DNA from: Burkholderiales bacterium
Lineage (GTDB): Bacteria > Pseudomonadota > Gammaproteobacteria > Burkholderiales > Nitrosomonadaceae
Assembly: GCA_024235795.1 (NCBI GenBank)
Contig: JACKLR010000001.1
Location: 1,488,001 to 1,552,000 of the forward strand
Length of the DNA stretch: 64,000 nt
Reading direction: 5' to 3'
This document shows positions 57,424 through 64,000 of this stretch, in pieces. The notes beneath the pieces are model-generated. The model did not search any database and had not been told where the DNA came from. It saw only the letters and a program-made list of their open reading frames with translations. The position numbers were made by a program, and so were the translations under genes. Position 1 is the first letter of the stretch. Every line of letters starts with the position of its first letter.

Positions 57424-58116
57424 GTTTTTCTGTATAGGGTGGCGCTCAATCACTTTATAGCAAGCATTTGATTTAAGGCGAGTGAGAAAAAATACTCCTT
57501 TGTTGGTCAATTGGTTAAACCATGCATAATCGATGTAGCCTCTATCCATTGCCACGATACTGCCGGTTGGAAATGCCAGCGTACGTCCGACTTCAATATC
57601 ACTGGTTTTTCCATCAGTGATCACAGCAAACTCAGGCAGATAACCGTTGTGATTAAGACCGACATGCAGCTTGATAGCGCCTTTAGTGGCGCGAAAGTCT
57701 GCCCATGGAAAGACAGACAGGCTCAGGTCAATGGTAGACGCATCAAGAGAATAGAGTTTGTTCTTGAAACGGAATTGATGACCGGGCGCCAAATATTGGC
57801 AATGATGCAACAGCTTTCCAAATAACGCCTCATATAAGCTATAGGGCTTGTTCTCATTCATGCGGGCAAGGTTGGAGCGTGTCAGTTTTGCGCTGCCAAG
57901 ATGATAAAGACGGTGCGCTTGTGCGCTTACGTTTCCAACAATATCGCGCAAGCTGATACGACCGGATAACTGTGCCATCGCCATAGTGACAAACTGTGAC
58001 CATCGGGTGGCAGTACGAAATGATCGACCTGCATGATGACGGTTTGCCAGAGATTCAAATTCATGTCTCGAAACAAATTTTAGAATCTGAGAAAGGATTG
58101 TATTACAATGTGCCAT
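57424..58116 (-). pseudogene. N-terminal piece of the IS4-type transposase
   Basis: About 231 codons from ATG 58116 carry the DUF4372-like region and the first two catalytic Asp (YSLDASTIDLSLS, VAMDRGYIDYAWF). The frame runs eight codons into the inserted element before a stop, so a truncated protein could be made. Confidence 0.9.
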
Positions 58117-58218
58117 GGCCTGATTCTCCAATCTTATTCAATAAGTTATCGAAAATCCTATTGTAACAATTTTGGTTGAATCGGGCCTCCTTGTTCTTCA
58201 GTTAATGGGACAGCAGTG

Positions 58219-58227
58219 ATTGCAAAT
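58219..58227. repeat. 9-bp target duplication, right copy
   Basis: ATTGCAAAT, identical to 55257-55265, directly follows the right inverted repeat of the interrupted IS4-type element. Confidence 0.95.
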
Positions 58228-58317
58228 ACTTTTTGCTCACATAGTGCGTAACCATACTACCGGCAAACACGCCGATACCCGAGGCCACAGTCAGGACTAG
58301 CGATGCTCCTGAAATCA

Positions 58318-58348
58318 TTTTTAGCGCCTGACTGGCAGGCGCTAAAAA
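58318..58348. terminator. Bidirectional terminator after prlC
   Basis: TTTTTAGCGCCTG (58318-58330) and CAGGCGCTAAAAA (58336-58348) form a perfect 13-bp stem with a 5-base loop; A/T runs on both sides allow termination in either direction. It lies about 75 bp after the prlC stop. Confidence 0.9.
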
Positions 58349-58420
58349 TCAGCCCACCCAGGTTGCACGCAAAGTACAAACGCTCAATTGTATCAAAATT
58401 GACATACAACAGATTTGTAA

Positions 58421-60547
58421 TCAGGCTGCCATACCACTATGACGCAACAAAGCATCCATTTGCGGTTCGCGCCCACGAAATGCGACAAATGATTCCATTG
58501 CCGGACGGCTCCCGCCCGTAGCGAGAATTTCCTGCCTGAAGCGTGAACCGGTATCGTTATCCACCACACCGGAATCGTTTTTTTCAGCGTGTTCTTCAAA
58601 CAGGCCGTAAGCATCTGCCGATAACACTTCCGCCCACTTATAGCTGTAATAGCCCGCCGCATAACCACCGCCAAAAATATGTGCAAAACTGTTGGGAAAA
58701 CGATTATAGGCGGGCGGGATAATGACAGCAACTTCCTTGCGCACATCGTCGAGCAACTGCAGAACGGTTTTGTCGCCATGCGGATCAAAATCATAGTGCA
58801 GATGCATATCGAACAAGGCGAATTCAATCTGCCGCACCATTTGCATGCCGCTCTGAAAATTCTTGGCCGCAAGCATTTTATCGAATAATGCCTTCGGCAA
58901 GGATTCGCCGGTACTGATATGCCGAGACATTTCAACAAGCACATCCCATTCCCAACAAAAATTTTCCATAAACTGACTGGGCAGCTCTACCGCATCCCAT
59001 TCCACGCCGCCGATTCCCGATACATTCAAATCGTCGACCTGGGTCAGCAGGTGATGCAAGCCGTGCCCGAACTCATGAAACAGCACAATCACTTCATTGT
59101 GGGTAAACAACGCCGGCCTGTGCTGGCCATCAATAGATACGGGCGGAGAAAAATTACAGGTCAGATAGGCTACCGGTATTTGTATTGTACTGCCGTGTTG
59201 TGCACACTCTACGCGACGACGGGCAATAGCGCCATCCATCCATGCCCCGCCGCGTTTGCTCGCACGCGCGTATAAGTCAACATAAAACCGTCCGATCAAT
59301 ACGCCAGCGGCATCAAAAATATCGAACAGTTTGACGTCCGGGTGCCAGTATTGAATTTCATGATCAAGCTCAATCGAATCTGCCGGAACAATGGAGATAC
59401 CATACAGCTTTTCAACGAGTTTAAACATGCCCGGCAAAACCTTATCTTCCGGGAAATATTGTTTGACTTCCTGATCGGAAAAGGCATAACGCGCCTGCCG
59501 CAATTTCTCGCTGGCGTAGGGAATATCCCAGGCCTCGAGCGTTGGCAGATTCAGTTCCTTTGCCGCAAATTGTTGCAATTCCTGCAAATCCCTTTCAGCG
59601 TATGGTTTGGCCTTTGCCGCCAGTTCTCTGAGAAAATCCAGCACCTGGCTCGGCGATGACGCCATTTTGGTCGCCAGTGAAACTTCCGCGTAATTTTGAT
59701 AGCCCAGCAATTTTGCCGCTTCCTCACGCAACGCAAGAATGTCATTGATCAATGGCATATTATCCCAACGCTTTTCTCCAGATTGATCATCGGACATATT
59801 GAATTCACTGGCGCGCGTATAAAACGCATGATACATCTTTTCACGTAACGCGCGATTATCGGCGTATTGCTGTATGGGCAAATAAGACGGCATATGGAGG
59901 GTAAATTTCCAGCCATTCTTGGATTCTTTCTCAGCCAATTGTCTAGCTGAGTACAACACATCTTCAGGAATACCTGAAACTTCGTCGGCTTTCTCGACCA
60001 GCAATGAAAACGCGTTGGTTGCATCGAGCAAATTATCGTTGAACTTTGAAGACAGTTCCGACAGAGATTCCTGAATTTTGAGAAACCGTTGTTTGCTCTC
60101 CGGTGACAGCTCAGCGCCACCTAGACGAAAATCCCTGAGTTCGTTTTCTACAATTTTCTTACGCGCCGAACTCAATAGGTCAAATTCTTCACTTACTCGC
60201 AACTGCTTGAATTTTTCAAATAACTGCTGATCCTGCGACAGCTCTGCATAAAACTGGGTAATAAGCGGCAAGTTTTTGTTATACATTTCACGCAGCTCAG
60301 GGGTATTCATGACTGCATTCAAGTGTGAAACCTGTCCCCAGGCACGCGACAGGCGTTCATTAGCATCGACCATGGGTTGTACGAATGACTGCCAGGTCGG
60401 CAATTGATCATCGTGGCGGATTTTGTCGATAATCGCCTTGTTTTCGTTGAGCAGCGTTTCAATTGCGGGTGTAATATGTTCGGTGCTTATTTCCTCAAAA
60501 CGCGGCAGTTCTGAGAAATCAAGTAATGGATTCGATAACGTATTCAT
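58421..60547 (-). CDS. prlC: Oligopeptidase A (M3 metallopeptidase)
   Basis: The 708-residue cytosolic zinc peptidase degrades oligopeptides, including signal-peptide fragments. The active site is FHEFGHGLHHLLT (HExxH) with the third ligand Glu in GVEWDAVELPSQFMENF. The N-terminal part (LLDFSELPRFEEISTEHITP) and length match the OpdA/PrlC branch. It starts 20 bp after the end of pyrC' on the same strand and may be in its operon. Confidence 0.95.
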   Translation of the reverse strand: MNTLSNPLLDFSELPRFEEISTEHITPAIETLLNENKAIIDKIRHDDQLPTWQSFVQPMVDANERLSRAWGQVSHLNAVMNTPELREMYNKNLPLITQFYAELSQDQQLFEKFKQLRVSEEFDLLSSARKKIVENELRDFRLGGAELSPESKQRFLKIQESLSELSSKFNDNLLDATNAFSLLVEKADEVSGIPEDVLYSARQLAEKESKNGWKFTLHMPSYLPIQQYADNRALREKMYHAFYTRASEFNMSDDQSGEKRWDNMPLINDILALREEAAKLLGYQNYAEVSLATKMASSPSQVLDFLRELAAKAKPYAERDLQELQQFAAKELNLPTLEAWDIPYASEKLRQARYAFSDQEVKQYFPEDKVLPGMFKLVEKLYGISIVPADSIELDHEIQYWHPDVKLFDIFDAAGVLIGRFYVDLYARASKRGGAWMDGAIARRRVECAQHGSTIQIPVAYLTCNFSPPVSIDGQHRPALFTHNEVIVLFHEFGHGLHHLLTQVDDLNVSGIGGVEWDAVELPSQFMENFCWEWDVLVEMSRHISTGESLPKALFDKMLAAKNFQSGMQMVRQIEFALFDMHLHYDFDPHGDKTVLQLLDDVRKEVAVIIPPAYNRFPNSFAHIFGGGYAAGYYSYKWAEVLSADAYGLFEEHAEKNDSGVVDNDTGSRFRQEILATGGSRPAMESFVAFRGREPQMDALLRHSGMAA

Positions 60548-60566
60548 AAATTGGAATTGATTCTAG

Positions 60567-61847
60567 TTAACCTTCTGATTCGTAGACAATATGACCATTG
60601 ACGAGGGTATACCTGACTTTACCCTGCACTTCCATACCAAGGAATGGCGTATTCTTACCCTGGCTCAGCAGCGTGGTTGCCGATACCTTCCAGTATACAT
60701 CAGGGTCAAATATACATAAATCCGCAGTCACACCCGGTGACAGATACCCGGCATCGATATTAAGCACGCTCGCAGGTTCGGAAGTAATTGCAGCCAGGAC
60801 TTCCACAAGCGGGCGCTTCATTTCTAAACCGTATTTTAAAGTGAGGGGCAGCAATAGTTCCACGCCCGTCGCCCCGACTTCCGACTGACCAAAAGGCAGC
60901 AACTTGGCGTCTTCATCAACGGGGGCATGATCGGAACAAATCGCATTAATCGTTCCATCCCGCAAACCGTTACGCAATGCGTCACGGTCGCCAAAACCCC
61001 TTAACGGCGGCATAATATGACAATTGGAATTAAAATAACCGATATCCATATCGGACAAATGAAGATGATTGATTGCCACGTCGCAGGTAATTGACATGCC
61101 CTGCTGTCTTGCTGCGCGCACCATTGTAAGCCCCTCAGCACTGGAAATCCGGCACAAGTGTATATGCACGTCAATTTCTTTTGCCAGCAAGATAATATTT
61201 GAGATAGCAACGGTTTCTGCACAAACCGGTATTGCCGGTAGCCCCAACCGCGTTGCCACTTCTCCATCATGCGCCACGCCATCATGCGCCAAATTCTTGT
61301 CCTGCGGGCTGAGCCATACACTAAAGCCAAATGTCGAGGCATATTGCATCGCCTGCATCAGAATTCTCAAATTGGTTAGAAAACCGTTTGGCTGACCGAA
61401 GACAATGCACCCGGCATCGCGCAGCTCAGCCATTTCGGTCAAATGTTCACCCTTCAGCCCCTGGGTCAGTGCGCCTATAGGATAAACTTGCGCCTGATTA
61501 AGATTTTTTGCGCGATGTTTGAGCATTTCCACAAGCCCGGGTTCATCAAGCGGTGGGTCCGTATCCGGCGGACAGGCAAAACTGGTCACACCGCCAGAAA
61601 TCGCGGCATTCATCTCCGACTCAAGCGTAGCTTTATATTCCAAACCCGGTTCGCGCAAACGCACCGATAAGTCAATCAGGCCTGGACAAACTACCAAATC
61701 GCTAGCATCAAGAACATGGTCAGGGTGAAATGCGGCGGGCAAACTGCCGACTGCCAATATCTTACCATCTGCAACATAAACATCCTGGATGCCATCCATA
61801 CCACTTTTGGGATCAACCAGACGGCCATTCCTGATAAGAATATTCAT
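60567..61847 (-). CDS. Dihydroorotase-like protein PyrC' (metal site lost)
   Basis: The 426-residue protein follows the DHOase fold: LVVCPGLIDL, then FACPPDTDPPLDEPG and CSDHAPVDEDA. The metal-binding HxH of active enzymes (IDLHVHLREPG) is Ser61-x-Arg63 here (LIDLSVRLREPG), so catalysis is not expected. This matches the PyrC'/PyrX proteins that stabilise aspartate transcarbamoylase in Pseudomonas and relatives. pyrB lies just upstream (15 bp). A true dihydroorotase should be encoded elsewhere. Confidence 0.92.
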   Translation of the reverse strand: MNILIRNGRLVDPKSGMDGIQDVYVADGKILAVGSLPAAFHPDHVLDASDLVVCPGLIDLSVRLREPGLEYKATLESEMNAAISGGVTSFACPPDTDPPLDEPGLVEMLKHRAKNLNQAQVYPIGALTQGLKGEHLTEMAELRDAGCIVFGQPNGFLTNLRILMQAMQYASTFGFSVWLSPQDKNLAHDGVAHDGEVATRLGLPAIPVCAETVAISNIILLAKEIDVHIHLCRISSAEGLTMVRAARQQGMSITCDVAINHLHLSDMDIGYFNSNCHIMPPLRGFGDRDALRNGLRDGTINAICSDHAPVDEDAKLLPFGQSEVGATGVELLLPLTLKYGLEMKRPLVEVLAAITSEPASVLNIDAGYLSPGVTADLCIFDPDVYWKVSATTLLSQGKNTPFLGMEVQGKVRYTLVNGHIVYESEG

Positions 61848-61862
61848 TTAAATGCGATGCTC

Positions 61863-62822
61863 CTAAATCTGATGGCCCGCCAGAATAGACATTACCGCCA
61901 TCCGGACAGCAATGCCATACGTAACCTGCGGCAATATGACTGACTGATTACCATCAGCAACCGCTGAGTCTATTTCTACGCCACGATTCATCGGCCCAGG
62001 ATGCATGACGATTGCATCTGGCCTTGCCAGCTTCAATTTTTCCTGCGTGAGTCCATAATATTTGAAATATTCCTCAGAACTGGGCAAAAGCGCTCCCTGC
62101 ATACGTTCTTTTTGCAAACGTAACATCATCAATACATCAATATCCTTTAAGCCCTCGCGCATATCATGAAAAACATGCACACCCAGACGCTCCACTTTAC
62201 CGGGCAACAACGTTCTTGGTGCGATAACACGGACTTCCGGCACTCCCAGTGTCGTCAACGCATGAATCTGGGAACGCGCAACCCGTGAATGCATGATATC
62301 CCCGACAATTGCAATCCTTAAATTATGAAATTCCTTTTTATAACGACGAATGGTAAACATATCGAGTAACGCCTGCGTTGGATGGGCATGGCGGCCATCA
62401 CCGGCGTTAATGACATGAATGCCTGGTTTCACATGTTTTGCAATCAAATGCGCAGCACCGCTTTGCGCATGTCTAACCACAAACATATCCGCATTCATCG
62501 CCGAAAGATTGTCTACGGTATCAAGTAATGTCTCCCCCTTGGTCTGGGCGGAGACAGCAATATTCAGATTAAAAACATCCGCAGATAAACGCTTGGCTGC
62601 AATTTCAAAGGTTGTCCGGGTGCGGGTACTGGGCTCAAAAAAAAGATTGAAGATAGACTTGCCTCTTAATAACGGCACTTTTTTAACATCGCGTTCGGTA
62701 ACGCCGACAAATGACTCAGCCGTATCCAGTATCTGCAGTAAAATTGAAGCTGGTAAACCTTCTGTTGTGAGCAAATGCTGTAAGATACGATTTTTGTCCA
62801 ACTGCGGGTTTCGGTTAATCAT
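61863..62822 (-). CDS. pyrB: Aspartate carbamoyltransferase catalytic subunit
   Basis: The 319-residue enzyme makes carbamoyl-aspartate. The carbamoyl-phosphate loop is FFEPSTRTRTTFE (STRTR 65-69); the HAQSGAAHLIAKH and NAGDGRHAHPTQALLDMFTI segments complete the site. It overlaps pyrR by 4 bp and is followed by the inactive dihydroorotase homologue. There is no pyrI. Confidence 0.96.
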   Translation of the reverse strand: MINRNPQLDKNRILQHLLTTEGLPASILLQILDTAESFVGVTERDVKKVPLLRGKSIFNLFFEPSTRTRTTFEIAAKRLSADVFNLNIAVSAQTKGETLLDTVDNLSAMNADMFVVRHAQSGAAHLIAKHVKPGIHVINAGDGRHAHPTQALLDMFTIRRYKKEFHNLRIAIVGDIMHSRVARSQIHALTTLGVPEVRVIAPRTLLPGKVERLGVHVFHDMREGLKDIDVLMMLRLQKERMQGALLPSSEEYFKYYGLTQEKLKLARPDAIVMHPGPMNRGVEIDSAVADGNQSVILPQVTYGIAVRMAVMSILAGHQI

Positions 62823-63376
62823 ACCAGCATATTTTCCTTCCCTTTTTTAACACTTTTTTTGTTTTCCAGGTCCAGATTGAATCTCCCGTCATTATCCCGA
62901 CTGAAAACCAGAATCTTCTCTTTAGGCAACTGCAACTCACTACCGATATACTGCGCACAAATAGGTAATTCTCTGTCGCCACGGTCAACCAATGCCGCCA
63001 AGCTTATTGAAGCCGGTCTGCCGTAATCAAATAATTCGTTGATAGCCGCTCGGATGGTGCGTCCAGTTTGCAGTACGTCATCAACCAAAAGAATATGCGC
63101 ACCATCGACTGCAAAAGGAATATCTGAGGGCTTCACTTGCGCATGCAGCCCGATTTTATCGAAGTCGTCGCGATAAAATGAAACGCTGAGCGTACCGAGT
63201 GGCTCCAAAGGCTGTGATGCTGAAAGTTCCTGATACAGGCGTTCGGCCAACCAGACTCCTCCCGTATGAATACCAATCAACGCATAATGTTTATCGCTAT
63301 CAGCTTTAATGCGTTTAACCAGTTGATCGTATAAAATCTCTGCGTCAGGCAGTGGAATGTTGCACATGTCGCTCAT
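62819..63376 (-). CDS. pyrR: PyrR-type uracil phosphoribosyltransferase / pyrimidine regulator
   Basis: The 185-residue PRTase has the PRPP motif ILLVDDVLQTGRTIRAA. ATG 63376 is chosen because the family begins near there (DAEILYDQLVKRI); it overlaps the ruvX end by 32 bp. The frame extends upstream only in ruvX antisense-free overlap with no ribosome-binding site. Whether it controls the operon by RNA binding, as in Gram-positives, is unknown. Confidence 0.92.
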   Translation of the reverse strand: MSDMCNIPLPDAEILYDQLVKRIKADSDKHYALIGIHTGGVWLAERLYQELSASQPLEPLGTLSVSFYRDDFDKIGLHAQVKPSDIPFAVDGAHILLVDDVLQTGRTIRAAINELFDYGRPASISLAALVDRGDRELPICAQYIGSELQLPKEKILVFSRDNDGRFNLDLENKKSVKKGKENMLV

Positions 63377-63845
63377 CAAAAAAAGATTGAAGTATATGCT
63401 GTGCGGCGACTTGATCCAATAATTGTTTTTGTCTCCTACCAGAAACACCTGCTTGCCGCAATGCGGCACCGGCCGATTTGGATGTATAGCGTTCGTCCAC
63501 CAGCAGCACATTTATATTAAAGCGACCAGCCAAGCGCCGCGCAAACCGTTGACTTAAACGGGTCATTTCATGTTCAGCACCATCCATATGGCAGGGCAAT
63601 CCTACCACCAAAAAAACCGGATTCCAGTTTTCAATCAACGCACTGATTTGAGAAAAGCGATGGTCATTTTTCTCGGTAGCTATTGTTGTCAATGGATGCG
63701 CCAAACCCACAACGGTGTCTCCGACAGCAATGCCAATACGTTTTTTGCCGAAGTCAAAAGCCAAAACCGTGCCTTCGATTGAAAAATCGATTGTTTGATT
63801 CACTGTTGATATTTGACCTGATAACTGTACTGATTGATCAGTCAT
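63345..63845 (-). CDS. ruvX: Holliday-junction resolvase-like RuvX (YqgF), rRNA-processing nuclease
   Basis: The 166-residue RNase H-fold protein has VLAFDFGKKRIGIAVGDT (catalytic Asp), VVGLPCHMDGAEHEMT and VDERYTSKSA with the second acid. YqgF processes the 5' end of 16S rRNA. An N-terminal extension of about 26 residues precedes the core. The gene follows yqgE by about 38 bp. Confidence 0.94.
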   Translation of the reverse strand: MTDQSVQLSGQISTVNQTIDFSIEGTVLAFDFGKKRIGIAVGDTVVGLAHPLTTIATEKNDHRFSQISALIENWNPVFLVVGLPCHMDGAEHEMTRLSQRFARRLAGRFNINVLLVDERYTSKSAGAALRQAGVSGRRQKQLLDQVAAQHILQSFFDERHVQHSTA

Positions 63846-63883
63846 ATCACTAGAAATTCAGAACTGGATGAGTTGACAGGCTG

Positions 63884-64000
63884 TCAGGCATGACCAACAT
63901 CGTTTGACAACCGGGTGTAATCAATACCCAACAGCTCCATCGCTGCAGGTAGTCTTTCCTCAGAAGGCATATCAAAAATAATATCCATGGTGGCAGGCAC
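63884..64000 (-). CDS. YqgE/AlgH family protein (5' end outside window)
   Basis: Only the last 38 codons are in the window. They read IIFDMPSEERLPAAMELLGI, then DYTRLSNDVGHA, the typical YqgE (DUF179) C-terminus ending GHA. The order yqgE-ruvX-pyrR-pyrB is common in beta-proteobacteria. Function of YqgE is unsettled. Confidence 0.85.
   Translation of the reverse strand: MPATMDIIFDMPSEERLPAAMELLGIDYTRLSNDVGHA

Larger units (their letters stand above)
55266..58218 (-). mobile_element. Second copy of the IS4-type element, interrupted by an IS110-family element
   Basis: The ends are the same inverted repeats as the intact copy (CACTGCTGTCCC at 55266 and its complement ending at 58218), with a perfect 9-bp duplication outside. 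The transposase is on the minus strand in two pieces: N-terminal 58116-57424 and C-terminal 55749-55291. Flanking arms sum to 1279 bp, one less than the intact 1280-bp copy. Differences in sequence from copy one show that the two are not identical duplicates. Confidence 0.93.
55201..58318 (-). pseudogene. Small membrane-protein gene (UPF0016-like tail) split by the nested IS
   Basis: The minus-strand frame runs from ATG 58318 to 58228 and the 9-bp duplication, then resumes from 55256 to TAG 55201-55203. Removing the IS plus one duplication gives about 51 residues: ISGASLVLTVASGIGVFAGS, then VTHYVSKKYLQ joined to YIAGIGFISIDVWMLL. The pattern resembles the last two helices of UPF0016/GDT1 cation transporters. 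The rest of such a gene is not present upstream, so it was probably already a fragment. A bidirectional terminator abuts its start. Confidence 0.5.

Overview
This 64 kb window looks like chromosome of a beta-proteobacterial ammonia oxidiser of the Nitrosomonas type. The best evidence is a small class I cytochrome c at 17853-18164 that reads like Nitrosomonas cytochrome c-552. Supporting context includes two MauG/CcpA-type di-heme peroxidases, a PEP-CTERM protein, a metX-metW pair, an EIIA-Man/HPr/EI phosphotransfer operon without a sugar permease, and the order yqgE-ruvX-pyrR-pyrB-pyrC'. The species is inferred from gene content, not from a database comparison.

Region by region. 1-12 kb is an accessory, decaying zone: the end of a PEP-CTERM zinc protease, remnants of CcdA-like and thioredoxin-like genes, a His-tailed exported protein next to a peroxidase with a His/Gly-rich insert, a bacterioferritin subunit, an orphan FecR-like protein, an 874-residue Ig-like repeat protein, the tail of a formate/nitrite transporter, a Phd/VapC pair, an IS256-type remnant with a tandem repeat, and a gene split cleanly by an IS4-type element. 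12-19 kb holds a DASS transporter, a hydrolase, small exported proteins, rimO, cytochrome c-552 and an OsmC protein. 18.8-24 kb is an RHS toxin and its probable immunity gene. 24-36 kb is mostly core: PTS, metXW, ampG-xthA/pyrE, an aspartoacylase-like protein and a GCS2-type ligase. 36-44.6 kb carries a TPR protein, a DUF3750 protein, a SWIM-SNF2 helicase, the second peroxidase and a large lipoprotein.

44.6-58.3 kb contains two different IS110/IS1111-type elements. One has lost a catalytic Asp through a small deletion. The other sits inside a second copy of the IS4-type element, which itself split a small membrane-protein gene. Between them lie an Hpt-REC-REC-GGDEF protein, a hydrolase, a UspA protein, bamD/rluD, a LysR regulator, a 36-codon membrane peptide and a porin. 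58.4-64 kb is core again: prlC and the pyrimidine cluster, whose dihydroorotase homologue lacks the metal-binding His pair.

The most useful points for a second look are: (1) a strongly structured non-coding right end (about 56.9-57.25 kb) of the nested IS1111-type element, a good candidate for a bridge-type guide RNA; (2) two IS4-type insertions with exact 9-bp target duplications whose removal restores reading frames; (3) the RHS toxin tip and its partner; (4) several genes with altered key residues (thioredoxin CSHS, hydrolase GHCLG, receiver Asp to Asn, dihydroorotase HxH, bacterioferritin Met52). Start sites, families and structures come from reading the sequence alone; no search or folding program was run.
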